Assembly: GCA_014529385.2 (NCBI GenBank)
Contig: CM043967.1
Location: 82,842,278-82,906,277, forward strand
DNA length: 64,000 nt
From: Adiantum capillus-veneris
Lineage: Eukaryota > Streptophyta > Polypodiopsida > Polypodiales > Pteridaceae
Reading direction: 5' to 3'
How positions within the stretch are numbered: the stretch's first letter is position 1; each line of letters opens with the position of its first letter. The notes under the pieces were generated by a model, which saw only the letters and a list, made by a program, of their open reading frames with translations, was not told the origin of the DNA and did not search any database. Below, one piece after another: positions 46,180 to 56,577 of the stretch. The translations under genes were made by a program, and so were the position numbers.

Positions 46180-47166
46180 CTATAGGAGGATTCTAACCTT
46201 GTTGTCTACATTAGACACTCCAGCCCTATTGTGAACAACACCATCTCCTTGGAAGATAACTCTCCTGACCTCCACTGTATGCACAGGCTTGTTATGTATC
46301 TTTTCTTCATTGAAGTATACGTCATTGTTGTGAAAAATCTTTTTAGCTTTAGGATCCCATAACCGAAATCCCATCTCTTCAAGATTGCCATAGCCAATAA
46401 ATATGCATTTCTTTGACATAGGAGCGTAAATTGCTCCGAAACTCCTTTGGAACATGGCAATACGCTTCAGAACCCAAGACTCTAAGATGCTTATAATAAG
46501 AAGGCGGATTCCTAGACCAAAGCTCTTAGGTACCTTCTCATCTAAATCCTTGTTAGGATATCTATTAATAAGATGGATAATCGTTCATAACGCTTTTTCC
46601 TAAAATCCATTAAGCAACTCTGCATTAGACAACATGCTATGCAACTTCTATTGTATGGTACAATAGATGCCACAAAATTCTGAAATTTTGAAAGAACTTC
46701 ATCCTTCTTCGTGAGAGGATATACCCACACTTTTCTTGAGAAGTCATCGATGAATGTAACAAAGTACAATGAACCTCCCATGGATACATTAGGCATAGGC
46801 CCACACACATCACTAATGCACTAACTCTAACGGCTCACTTTTTTGAGTGCTTCCTCTTTTGTGTGGTGACTATGTTTGTTTACCATAAAGACAATGCTCA
46901 CAAACTGAAAAGTCTGAGAAATTGAAGCCAAGAAAATAACCAAAATGAAACAAGATTTTCATTCTCTTTTGAGACATATGTCCTAACTGGAGATGCCACA
47001 AAGAAACACTTGGCTGCTCGGTTATACAAATTACATGGTTTTTAACATTGGATACACGTAGCATGTACAAAGTCCCGGACTTTGAACCATATGCTACCAC
47101 TAAAGAACCTTTGGTGATCTTCCATGAACTATCACCAAATGTGCACAAATATCCTGCATCATCCAA
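46180..47166 (-). pseudogene. Copia integrase with pre-integrase zinc region
   Basis: SVSLWHLQLGHMSQKRMKIL and SVCEHCLYGKQT (46,870-47,166) form the HHCC pre-integrase motif. GGSLYFVTFIDDFSRKVWVY (46,542-46,808) contains the first catalytic Asp of the core. The C-terminal piece (46,180-46,455) reads YAPMSKKCIFIGYGNLEEMG and FRLWDPKAKKIFHNNDVYFN, typical of copia integrase C-termini. The part with the second Asp and Glu lies in a stop-rich stretch (about 46,455-46,600). Confidence 0.88.
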
Positions 47167-47241
47167 TTGTCATGTACTAATCACTCTTTTGGTAATCTTC
47201 AGCACATGTCTCACATTATTGAGCATGAATGAAGAATCATT

Positions 47242-47439
47242 CTAAAATTTGAGCTGCACATTGTTGACATCAACTAAGTCGCAATCAAAATCATTGCCAA
47301 GACGAACACAACCTTTACGGGCTGCATCATATGTATTGAACCACTCCATGTGAGGAGTCACATGAAAAGATACTCCTGAGTCAAAAACCCAATGATGTAA
47401 AGTATAGTCATCAGTGACAACCAAAAATGTTGAATTCAT
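47242..47439 (-). pseudogene. Copia aspartic protease
   Basis: HHWVFDSGVSFHVTPHMEWF contains the copia protease active site. The usual DSGAS is DSGVS, with the catalytic Asp kept. The domain is followed by RLGNDFDCDLVDVNNVQLKF, corresponding to the G.G.....G...... substrate-side block. It ends at a stop before the pre-integrase region. Confidence 0.85.
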
Positions 47440-47532
47440 AGCATATACAAGATAAATATCTCCATCAAAATCTTCAACAAAAACATTGTTGATCTTTTCA
47501 ATCTTTATACTTCTTTCTTTAGTCTTGCCTTC

Positions 47533-48266
47533 TTACTGCTTCTTGTATTTACCTTTCTCTTGCTTCCACTTTTGACAGTCTTTCTTCATATAACCATTTT
47601 TGTGACAATGATAGCACTGAATGTCTTTTTGGCTACGAGATTTTCCTCTATGATTGCTCTTTTTTTGTGATCGACCACGAACAACGAGTGCATTTCTAGT
47701 ACCATGAGAAGTATCAAGATTCTTCATGCTAAAATTTCCCTCAACATCAGCACATGTTAAGCCATCAAGAGGTGTTGAATTACTTATGGATGTGCAAAAA
47801 GTATCACAGCTTGGTGACGTAACTAGCAAAAACATTGCTTTGACCGAATCGTCAAAATTGACTCCCTGCACAGAAAGCTGACTAAAAATTGTGTTGAGAT
47901 CATTGAGATGGTTGCACATGGGTATACCCTCATCCATATTCAAATCAGCTAAATTTTTTAGCTAATAAACATCTGATGCTGCACTTTGCTTCTCATACAG
48001 GTCACATAACTTCTTCCACAGCTCATAGCTAGTCTTTTCCATATTCACATTGAAGTAGACATTCTTTGACAAAGTCAGCATGATGGTGGACCCGGCAATC
48101 TCATTCAACTCCTGCAAACCATACTCATCCATATCCGCTTTATCTTTATCGATCAGATCTGCTTTTTTTGGACTAAGACATTGTAAATTTGTTCCTTCAA
48201 AAATGGGAAGTTAATGTCATCTAACTTCTCAATGTTAAATAAAAAGTTCTTCAATGATGAAGCCAT
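47533..48266 (-). pseudogene. Copia gag
   Basis: The start is the minus-strand ATG at 48,266 (MASSLKNFLFNIEKLDDINF). The frame continues through an altered KKADLIDKDKADMDEYGLQE region with one frameshift near 48,170 and a stop near 47,962. It then runs open from 47,943 through LNMDEGIPMCNHLNDLNTIF. The zinc knuckle CYHCHKNGYMKKDC has CX2CX4(Y)X4C, His replaced by Tyr, so metal binding would be impaired. The tail is Lys-rich. Confidence 0.88.
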
Positions 48267-49279
48267 CACTTGACAAGGAACAAAAGTGGTAGATCCGTTG
48301 CACTAAACAAGATAATAGAAAACCTTTAAAAAAATTGACAGAGTCTCAAAGCTTGACTTTTGAACCCCAAAAAATTGTATACAATGATTAAAACTCTGAA
48401 CAAAGTGGCTAAACTCGCAAGATAGAATCTCAAAAAACTATCATTGTCAGTGTCTCCAACTCTAGAAGAGTGTCTCTAACCAATTGAACACTGTCAAATG
48501 CATACGTATAAAGATGATAGCAATGCCAAAAATGGCGGGTAAGCAGATGCACACCAATACTACACTAGCCGCATAAACATACATCCTATGTCTATGTTAA
48601 AAGTATGGGGATGTTGGGGGCTCGCTCCAAAACCTGTATCATCGAAAGGATCTCCACATTTGAGAATCCCTTAGGACAATAAAACCTTACCACAACCCTC
48701 AACAATAGGCTTTGCATATTTCATAAACCACATAAGATCTTACATAAACCACAAAAACCTTTTTTTGTAACCGTTGTGGCGGTTTGTCTGATTTAACAGA
48801 CCCTCAAGATCTTACATTAAACATATATGTGACAGAGATTGTAGAAAGAGTCTATAATGAAAACCTGTACGCAAAAGAACCGATAAAAGTAGACCACCCT
48901 GTTGTTTGAAGTAGAATTGTTCGGGATTTGTAAAAAGGTTCCTTTTGCAAAGTGGTAGAGCATGAAAAAATAGTTGGGAGAAGAGGGAATTGACCAAAAA
49001 TGTTGACTCTAACCAAGGGAAATTTGATCTGCAAAATCTACAACTTGTTCTACACGACCTTCAGGCAGTCGGAGTGACATATCTCCAAATCGGTGAAATT
49101 TTTTTAAAAACTTTCTTTAGCAAAGTTGAAGAGGACAAAAATTTGATAAGGTAGCTTGGGAATTGGCCTGAATGCAAACCTTTTGATAGACCAAAACATA
49201 TCTGAAAAAACGTGCTGTAATTTTTGCTGCTTCCTTGCCTGATTCCCTGCTAAGCTCCAATGGTGCTCTCCAATCCTCT
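48267..49279 (-). other. Copia 5' leader
   Basis: The stretch between PBS and gag has no coding signal. It contains the words tttttttgtaaccg and several short A/T runs. Minus-strand frames at 48,812-49,034 show no motif. Confidence 0.6.
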
Positions 49280-49292
49280 AGCTCTGATACCA
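49280..49292 (-). other. Primer-binding site of the copia element
   Basis: The plus strand reads agctctgatacca, the exact complement of TGGTATCAGAGCT, the initiator-tRNA-Met site. It lies two bases (AC) from the LTR edge at 49,295. Confidence 0.95.
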
Positions 49293-49294
49293 GT

Positions 49295-49308
49295 TGAAGT
49301 GTGCGAGC

Positions 49309-49390
<82 letters not shown>

Positions 49391-49570
49391 CAATGGATAA
49401 GAGAAAAGAAGAGAGGAGACATAGGTTGTGGTGGACTCCAAACACAATAGTGTTTTTAGGGTTATGAGTCCTTATTGTTTTATGTAGAATGAATGGTCAA
49501 TGTTAGTTCCCGATTAGTCTCCCACCGCCCAATAGTTAAGTGTGGCACATTGGGCTTTACCACCCCAACA
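49295..49570 (-). repeat. Copia 5' LTR (276 bp) with GT expansion
   Basis: Runs TGTTGGGG ... CA on the minus strand, matching the 3' LTR at 44,288-44,503. The extra 60 bp are due to the (GT)n tract at 49,311-49,387. Outside it the two LTRs differ at scattered positions. Confidence 0.93.
49311..49387. repeat. (GT)n microsatellite inside an LTR
   Basis: An uninterrupted GT run of 77 bp. The partner LTR has only gtgtgt at the same place, so the expansion occurred after insertion. Confidence 0.97.
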
Positions 49571-50095
49571 CGTTTTGGTGCAAAGGACAAAGCTACCATA
49601 ATCTTACAGCTACCAACAAGCGATGGGTGCAATTGCATATGTCATTTCATGGCGCGGCACCAACTCTTAAGACAGGACGATGGGAAAGTAGCTTTTCATC
49701 AGCGAGTTGATTATGCTAACGGAATTGGTATGTTTCAGGATCCATGGCATATAGATTCCATTTCCAAAACAAGTTCACCTCTATGGTGGAAGGAGTATAG
49801 TGGGGAGAAGGTGGAGTTGAACACATTGCAATAAGTGTTTTATCAGTTGTAGCATCAAGTGGAAGCTACGAGAGAAATTGGTCAGTATTTGTCTTTATGC
49901 ATACCAAAAAACAAAACCGACTTCATCCTAAACGAGTTGTTGATTTGGTGTATGTTTTTTGTAACATGAGACTTATCCATAAACCGGTAAACATTGCAAC
50001 AAGAGTAGCACAAAAGCACTATGGTGTCTTCACCAAACCCATGAAGCTATTTTTGCATAAATTGACGATGATGATGATATGGAATGGGAGATAGC
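49571..50095 (+). pseudogene. hAT transposase 1, C-terminal part
   Basis: FGAKDKATIILQLPTSDGCN leads, through FQDPWHIDSISKTSSPLWWK, to the hAT dimerisation region. After a one-base shift near 49,830 this reads VLSVVASSGSYERNWSVF, then MHTKKQNRLHPKRVVDLVYV and FCNMRLI. SS..ERNWS.F..H..KRNRL..... DLVYV..N.R is the signature of hAT C-termini. It completes the transposase begun at 43,770, with the copia element lying between. Confidence 0.85.
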
Positions 50096-50227
50096 TTTAG
50101 AATGCTCATGGATGAAATAGATGATATGGTTGGTGTATTTGAGACCGACGATGATTTGTGACTTAAACCTTGTAAATTTTGCTCATTTTGATAACATTGC
50201 ACGATGGATTACAATGCTATGCTACTT

Positions 50228-50228
<1 letters not shown>

Positions 50229-50287
<59 letters not shown>
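50229..50287. repeat. (CT)n microsatellite
   Basis: An uninterrupted CT run of about 59 bp, downstream of the hAT C-terminus. Confidence 0.97.
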
Positions 50288-50292
<5 letters not shown>

Positions 50293-50344
50293 TTACAAAA
50301 AAAATTGCAATAAGATTTGCAATTACAGTTAAATATAGCACAAT

Positions 50345-50865
50345 TCCTTTTTGAGATTACAAAAAGGGAATTACCAAAATACCCCTCTAATTTGTGGAAA
50401 TTCCCAATATACCCCTCAAATTTAAAAAATTCCCAAAATACCCTTGCATCTATTTTCGCTGGATCTTCAAGATTTTCTAATCTTTATTCTTTTTTGACAA
50501 TTGAGATCGGTTTTTAAGTGCTTAGCATGTAATTTTTTGCAAATTACCTCCCAAAAAAAGGCAATTATGTCTAAAAATAATGAAGGAATTCATCTCCAAA
50601 GCCTACATAACCAGCTCAAATTTTAGTTTTAGCATCCTGTATGGTAGACAATCACTCTTCTTATCAAAAGCTACAATTTTTTTTTGTTTTTGGAGAAATT
50701 TACTCTCACAACCAGGGGTATTTTGGGAGTTTTGAAAAATTTGAAGGGCATTTTGGGAATTTATGACAAATTACGGTGTACTTTGGGAATTTTTGAAATT
50801 TGAGGGGTATTTTGGAAATTTCCAGAAATTAGAGGGGTATTTTGGTAATTTTCCCTTGATTTTAT
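50345..50865. repeat. Inverted repeat whose arms are themselves tandem repeats
   Basis: The left arm (50,360-50,450) repeats words such as ttcccaatatacccctcaaa and accaaaatacccctctaatt. The right arm (50,708-50,865) repeats their complements (aggggtattttgggaatttt) about five times at roughly 31-bp spacing. Between them is an unrelated 250-bp spacer. The structure is a foldback-like unit of a kind often seen as short plant non-autonomous elements. Confidence 0.85.
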
Positions 50866-50879
50866 GAGTACTAACTTGT

Positions 50880-51140
50880 TTTTGTGTGTTGTGCCAGACT
50901 CGTTGGTGTAGCAGCTTCTCTCACTAGAGAGTTGGCTTGCAGGGTATAGGCCACTTCATGATATGCATGCATACGACTCACTCTAGAAGTGAGTAGAATT
51001 TAGTATTTCTTCCCATGATGTGCATCCATATGGCTCACTCCAAGGAGGGGTTTTATGACAAACTTAGATTCTCACTGGTGTGGTGCAATGGTTTATCTCT
51101 CACGATAGAGCTGAGTTTGAATTTAGTGGTCAACTTGTGG
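50880..51140 (+). repeat. tRNA-related SINE-like units (two heads)
   Basis: A stretch at about 51,080-51,125 reads tggtgtggtgcaatggttta ... gagtttgaattta. It resembles an RNA polymerase III A box (TGGYNNARTGG) and B box (GGTTCGANNC) at tRNA-like spacing. An earlier similar head lies at 50,905-50,950 (gttggtgtagcagcttctc ... gttggcttgcaggg), suggesting a dimer. No poly-A tail or target duplication was verified, so this is a candidate only. Confidence 0.45.
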
Positions 51141-51230
51141 AGTGCAGTAGGCATGATGCTACACCTCTCACTTCAGAGTGACCTATAGGATTCTCAATTT
51201 TAGGTCAGGACACATCATCATTTGTAGTGC

Positions 51231-51545
51231 ATAGAAATGCAAGGGTGTTGCTCATCAAATAGAGAGTGGAGAGATGCATACTTCATGCCCTCTTCATCTT
51301 TGTGTGATGCTCTAGTTACCCTTGTGCTTTGGACTCCATAGACAAGCCATTGCTCACCACTAGATGACTTGGTGTTGTATTGGATGTAGATACATACGAT
51401 GTTTGACTTGCATCTGAGATTGATGGTTGTATTGTGAATTACATACACTTCATCAGGGACTAGATTAGGTTACATTATCATTACTACTACATATAAATAC
51501 AAGGGTTATGCTCGTCAACCTAAGGTGGAGAGATGCATACCTTGG
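51231..51545. repeat. Direct repeats about 262 bp apart
   Basis: A segment of about 60 bp near 51,231-51,290 (gcaagggtgttgctcatcaa, gtggagagatgcatacttc) recurs near 51,490-51,545 (acaagggttatgctcgtcaa, gtggagagatgcatacc). Confidence 0.8.
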
Positions 51546-51724
51546 ACATCGCTCATCGCGGCATTATTTATCCACTTTCCATGGTTTGCCACGTGGAGCG
51601 TTCGATGCTCATTTCACATTTTTGGAACGACGGCCATGTAGAGTAGTGGTAAAAAGTGCAATGCGGATGGTAGCCAACATGCCATTCACGATTACTTAAC
51701 CACTAAAGGAATGATAGAATTGTT

Positions 51725-52159
51725 CCAAAATGACAATTTACAAATTATTAATGCTCTTCTTTAAACCCTGAAGTATTTGCATGCGCATGACTACCTCAAT
51801 AATGATCTAGACTCCCGCAATATGATGCTCCATTTTGGGCAGAAGGGCATCTGCGTAGGCATTGTGGATTGGGGATCATGCACTAAGACAAAAACAACGG
51901 CCCACTTGATTTCCTCTTGCAGATAGAATCCAAAAAGAAAAGCGAGAAAGATTTTTCGTGGGCTGGCCCCAAATGTATATCTACCCCCCCCCTCCCCCCG
52001 GATTAAAGTCATGGACATCTTCTCCATGTGCCATACTTGTAAACGGCTCTTAAAGTGCATGCCAGTGCCCCATGAGAGAAACAAAAGGGATTTTTTGAGC
52101 AATGTAAACACCTTGAGAGCGGCAAGAAAAATAATCCTTCAACCTGGCCTAATGCATTT

Positions 52160-52165
<6 letters not shown>
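51725..52165 (+). pseudogene. Protein-kinase-like relic
   Basis: LKYLHAHDYLNNDLDSRN (about 51,770-51,825) resembles the kinase YLH....H.DL...N catalytic-loop region, with HRD altered to NND. MMLHFGQKGICVGIVDWGSC follows, VDWG standing where DFG is expected. After a frame change ERFFVGWPQMYIYPPP and KVMDIFSMCHTCKRLLK (52,007-52,060) look like the P+1 and DV.S segments. A possible 3' splice site (tttcctcttgcag, near 51,910-51,922) lies between. The N-lobe is absent and the key catalytic Asp context is altered, so it is a dead fragment. Confidence 0.55.

Positions 52166-52225
<60 letters not shown>
52162..52225. repeat. (CT)n microsatellite
   Basis: An uninterrupted CT run of about 64 bp directly after the kinase relic. 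Confidence 0.97.
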
Positions 52226-52228
<3 letters not shown>

Positions 52229-52535
52229 AGGTGCCCATAGAGTGGGTTATGGCGTTGTAATGACCTCTGGTCTACTCTAAAATCAAAGCAAAAAACTATA
52301 CGCTCTACTTATCGATGGTCGTATTGCAACTAAGTGGACTCTCTTGCTGGTAGTCTCCCAAAATCTCCCAAAATCTCACAAGATGTTTCGAACGAAAACA
52401 AAAAAAATTGACTATTTGGAGATTATTCGAGATTACGACATATATTAACGTTTCATACATATAAATTTTAAGAAACGGGCGTATAAATGCAGCCCAGGGG
52501 TTTTTTCGTAGCTGCTGCAAGGATTTGACTCAGGA

Positions 52536-52660
<125 letters not shown>

Positions 52661-52726
52661 ACTCGCACGCGTGCGCGCACAGTAATGGTATTAGTTGTCT
52701 GTGTCTCTATCACACTTTGTTGCATC

Positions 52727-52728
<2 letters not shown>

Positions 52729-52781
<53 letters not shown>
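52729..52781. repeat. (CT)n microsatellite
   Basis: An uninterrupted CT run of about 53 bp. Confidence 0.97.
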
Positions 52782-52784
<3 letters not shown>

Positions 52785-53240
52785 CATAGCTACCTCTTCA
52801 TCTCCTATCTATGTGCAATGTAGTAGAGATGTTTATTCACCTCCTGGCTCAAGTCACCTTGATTTCTTCCATCGTGATGCCTCAGGTTGTGGTTACCAAC
52901 ACTCGCCTTGCTTTCTCTATGTGCAACCACGTGGCATCTATGTGCAACCACATGGCATTGCTTGAAAGAGGCTTCTTGTGAAAGAGCAAACAGATAAATA
53001 GATAGATATATGGTGTAAATTTTAATATACTATTTTTGATCGAATTTCCATCATTGCCTTAACTACCTCATTCAACCAATGAAAAGTCTCCTTTTCATAT
53101 TCCGGTTTTGTCTTTGTAATGAGTATCTTTTGCGTGCTCCAACCAATCAAAAATTGGTGTTTTTTTAAAAAATAACCTCCCCTTTTTCATGAGCACAAAG
53201 GGGAGGCATCACTAAGGCCTCGTTCCTTTGGAGCAAAAAC
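52782..53240. other. Unassigned interval
   Basis: No gene is recognised. A duplicated phrase tatgtgcaaccac...ggcat occurs at 52,918 and 52,940. Confidence 0.3.
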
Positions 53241-53590
53241 TCACCCCTTTAGGGCAAACAAGTGTAAATTATGCTCACCAAATAGCATAGGACTGATCAA
53301 ACAGGCAAAAAGGCAAGCAGTCGTCTATAGGGTTGACAAAGAGATTGGTTGCACAAACACACACCCACACAAGCTCACTCACACGCCTGCGCACACACTC
53401 CCAAGGAGCAGCAATCCAACCTGTGAACCGAAAGGTACTCGGTGCTCACCCAGAGGTAGCAAAGACCTTGCTCGCACTCAACCCGCTAGCCCATTGAGAA
53501 CTACCAGGGTCGCTTGGTCGCAGTTGAACCTATGACCCAAGTCACGGAGGACATGTTCAACCAACCATGCTAGCCCCTTTGGACTTCCAT
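53241..53590 (-). repeat. Dimeric tRNA-derived SINE candidate
   Basis: On the minus strand (from 53,577 down) gctagcatggttgg resembles an A box and ataggttcaactgc a B box, about 40 bp apart. A second head follows (ggctagcgggttga ... cggttcacaggttgg). The tail (about 53,340-53,400) is rich in GT/CA. The paired heads suggest a dimeric SINE. The target duplication and the true 3' end were not established. Confidence 0.55.
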
Positions 53591-54671
53591 CAATCTACAT
53601 AAGGTAAAGCATTGAACTCTTATGGGATTATGATGATGTTTCCCTAGAGTATAACCAAAATGTCCAACTTTCAATTTTCAATCAAGAGATTTACACCAAA
53701 AACTGGGGTATGTGAGCAATGCTTAAATATCACGTCTTCTTTGCATTTCAATCGTTCAACTCTTCATCGACAAAGAAGTGTTTGTGAGGTGTAAGATGGT
53801 GGATGGTGCCAATTAAATCTTGCGGTACTAAATTTCAACCTCGAGTAATACTCTTGACTAAGTGATTTTTATGAATCAAAATAATTTTTCTTCCATGATT
53901 TGCATAAGACATGCATAAATATTGTAACATTATCCACTAAAAAGTTTTTCCTTTTGTTTTCTCTCATACATTAGCACCTTCTAGAACTTTTCATTTACTT
54001 TGATGGTTTGACCATATGGCTCGAAAGCAATGGAGGAAACAAAATAGACTAGCATTGACAAAATAGACAAAATAAACAAAATGGAGCTCGAAAGCAATGG
54101 AGGAAACAAAATAGACTAGCAAATAGATTTGGCAGACAACAAATAAGAGAGAAAATAATGATGTTGTAGCAACCAATGCATGCTATAGATGAAAGAAAAC
54201 ATATTTGTCCAACAAGCTATCAAATCTTTGTTCCATTGATCTTATGCTTTAGACCTTTGATAATTCAATCATTGGTTACCGATGTCCAAGTCACTAACTA
54301 CATTAGTGTAAGTAAATCTACAAGTCACTAACTACATTAGTGTAATTAAATCTAAATCTTTTTTGTGTTTGTAGGTTTGCACATGCATTTGTCTGCAAGC
54401 CACATAACTGTAGTAAGCATGAAAGCAAAAAGCCAAACATTTTACTTGAATTGCAGTTAACTTGTGTCGACTAAGACCATTTTGAGTAAAACTAGTTGAC
54501 CAATTTTATGTACACAGCTCATGTAGAAAGGGAACGTTGCGGGGTTGAAATTGGAAGACTCCTACGCAACCAAGTATCCTGTTTTTTCCACATGACATAG
54601 ACAAGTATCAATATGTTGTGTTTTTCTCATGCCTCTAAAGTTTCCATTCCTTCAATAACCTTCATGCTCAG

Positions 54672-54672
<1 letters not shown>
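53591..54672. repeat. Interval with two short tandem duplications
   Basis: No gene is recognised. A 36-bp block (gctcgaaagcaatggagg...) occurs at 54,019-54,054 and 54,086-54,121. A 34-bp block (caagtcactaactacatta...) occurs twice head-to-tail at 54,287-54,320 and 54,321-54,354. The rest is AT-rich without motif. Confidence 0.7.

Positions 54673-54676
<4 letters not shown>

Positions 54677-54715
<39 letters not shown>
54677..54715. repeat. (GA)n microsatellite
   Basis: GA run of about 39 bp. Overlapping open frames begin in it as repeat shadows. Confidence 0.95.
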
Positions 54716-54716
<1 letters not shown>

Positions 54717-54849
54717 ACCCCTCAAGAAGTGGTTGCAATAGGCATTGAGACAAGCAAATCATCACACATTCCCAATGTAGAAATTGTCGAGCAAAATAGG
54801 TTTTGTTGCTTTCCAAAGACGCCAACCTCTCTCCCTCTCTCTCTCTCTC

Positions 54850-55605
54850 TCTCTCTGGCAACTATACATCAGAGAGACATGGATCACACCCAAAGAGTCT
54901 CTTCCTACGAAGAGGCAGTACTACAGAGACCACTTCCTGACCATCCTAACAGATGGGTTCATCCAAAGACCGAGGTACATGGATGTCTACATGCCGCACA
55001 GAGCACGGGTCGCCATTGGACAGCTCAGAGTATCATCACACCAGCTAGAGATTGAGGCAGGGAGAGCTGCACATGTCCCCAGAGCAGAGAGGATATGCAA
55101 ACTTTGCACAGCAGACATTGAGAGTGAGGAGCATTTGTATGCAAATGCAAAGCATATGAGATCAGAGGCAGATACCCAACCTTGTTTGCAAATCAGCTCA
55201 CCTTACATCAGATTCTTGAGTCCAGAGACCAACATAGAGGCACAGCAACACAGGGACACTCTCCTTCAGACATCATCAGTCGTGAGAGACAAGCGCCAGA
55301 CACAGCTCACAAACTTCTTCCAGAGGGACACAGTAGTACCACCATCCCAGACTACTCATAGAGGAGTGACTCTACAACAAGCTGAGGAGGTCCGAGCTCG
55401 CAAGCGTCCACATCCCCACGGACGTAGGACACCCCGACTTCACCAAAGAGAGATCCAAGAGATTCAGGAGCGCTACTACAGATCTCTAGAGAAGAGACGC
55501 ATCCGAGCTTTTGCAGACCCAGCCGCCATCCTACGGGGATTGTTCACACCTCACCCACCCATGCATCATGTCTTACACCCTGATTACAGGACTGGATGGA
55601 GCTAA
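54850..55605 (+). CDS. LINE-type C-terminal polyprotein fragment
   Basis: An open frame of about 250 residues from WQLYIRETWITPKESLPTKR to the stop at 55,605. It contains LRVSSHQLEIEAGRAAHVPR and ERICKLCTADIESEEHLYAN. This is the LR...H.L.IE.GR....PR..R.C..C.....E.E.H pattern that closes the ORF2 of many LINE-like elements, a Cys-His C-terminal motif. The reverse transcriptase itself is not present upstream. A (CT)n tract adjoins the 5' end. The open frame is uninterrupted, so this truncated copy is young relative to its neighbours, though the start is arbitrary. Confidence 0.65.
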   Translation, partial: SLWQLYIRETWITPKESLPTKRQYYRDHFLTILTDGFIQRPRYMDVYMPHRARVAIGQLRVSSHQLEIEAGRAAHVPRAERICKLCTADIESEEHLYANAKHMRSEADTQPCLQISSPYIRFLSPETNIEAQQHRDTLLQTSSVVRDKRQTQLTNFFQRDTVVPPSQTTHRGVTLQQAEEVRARKRPHPHGRRTPRLHQREIQEIQERYYRSLEKRRIRAFADPAAILRGLFTPHPPMHHVLHPDYRTGWS

Positions 55606-55869
55606 AGATATGATAGCACTTTCTCTCATGATTGTATATACCCCAACATATAGGATTACATTTTTTCCCTGGTTTAGAGCTCCACCCCCCCCCCAACCCT
55701 TGTACCACCTCCTTTCTCCCCCAATCATTACACAAGATAGCTATTTTTTGCTTTGTACCTTTTATCCTTCACAGGATATCCAGAGGACCCTTACCCCCAT
55801 GTACTTTGATTTATCTCAGAGGCCGATTTCGGCCTCTTATGGACATAAAAAAATCTTTTCTTTCTTTCT

Positions 55870-55918
<49 letters not shown>

Positions 55919-56577
55919 AACACGCGCACGCGCATGCACACACAGTACATAAGAGTACATGAAAGGGCATGAAAAGAGCTGCCATTTCATGCCGCACAGC
56001 ATGCTCCAAAGAGAGTTAGTGGAGGAGCATGACTTACAAAACTTAGCCCAAAGGAGACGAGTGCATCCCATGAAGTAAACTATTCCCCCTACTGCACGTG
56101 CTCTCTCGTGCACATAGAACGAGTGACTGCATCAACTATATGAAAACAAATGGTAACCAGCTATGTTACGATCCTTTCATGTTCAGATAATTAAAGCATC
56201 AGTGGCTGCAATGAAGCACTACCTCCCTCTTAGTCTACATGCCCCAATCCACCACTTATGTGCAACAGCCTAAGCTTCAACTAGTACTCAGAATAGCTGT
56301 TAAAACTAGAAAACCAAGCATGTCAACAAACACTTGAACACTCGCCTTGCGCTAGTCCAAGTGGACTACTTTAAACAAAGTAAAGCATTTATACAAATAA
56401 ATAAACTCTACCAAGCAATTTTAGTACCTATTTGGTCTGTATCACGCCAATTGCCATCCTGACATACCGCACAAAAATTTAACAGTGCAAAAATTTGGGT
56501 TTGCATACACAATTCAACCACATCAAACTAGGGATGAGATTCAGGCTTTCCCAATGACAACCTCGTTAGAACACCAA
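55606..56577. other. LINE 3' flank, CT/CA microsatellite and PUX 3' flank
   Basis: Contains a C-run (55,684-55,694), a (CT)n(CA)n compound microsatellite at 55,870-55,918 and an AT-rich stretch to the gene at 56,578. No gene is recognised. The last several hundred bases probably include the 3' UTR of the PUX gene (minus strand). Confidence 0.5.
55870..55918. repeat. Compound microsatellite (CT)n(CA)n
   Basis: CT run followed directly by CA run, with acacgcgcacgcgc words after it. Open frames over it are repeat shadows. Confidence 0.96.

Larger units (their letters stand above)
44288..49570 (-). mobile_element. Ty1/copia element, nearly complete, nested in a hAT relic
   Basis: The minus-strand element is bounded by LTRs at 49,295-49,570 (5') and 44,288-44,503 (3'). 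It has a perfect initiator-Met PBS (49,280-49,292), gag (48,266-47,533), protease, integrase, RT and RNase H in copia order, and a purine tract by the 3' LTR. The LTRs are similar apart from a (GT)n expansion in the 5' copy. Flanks ggctt and cgttt match at three of five bases, so a target duplication is not clear. Stops in gag and pol make it non-autonomous now. Confidence 0.92.

Noticed and set aside
44283-49575. Target-site duplication of the copia element
   Set aside because: Flanks ggctt and cgttt match at only three of five positions, so a duplication cannot be claimed.
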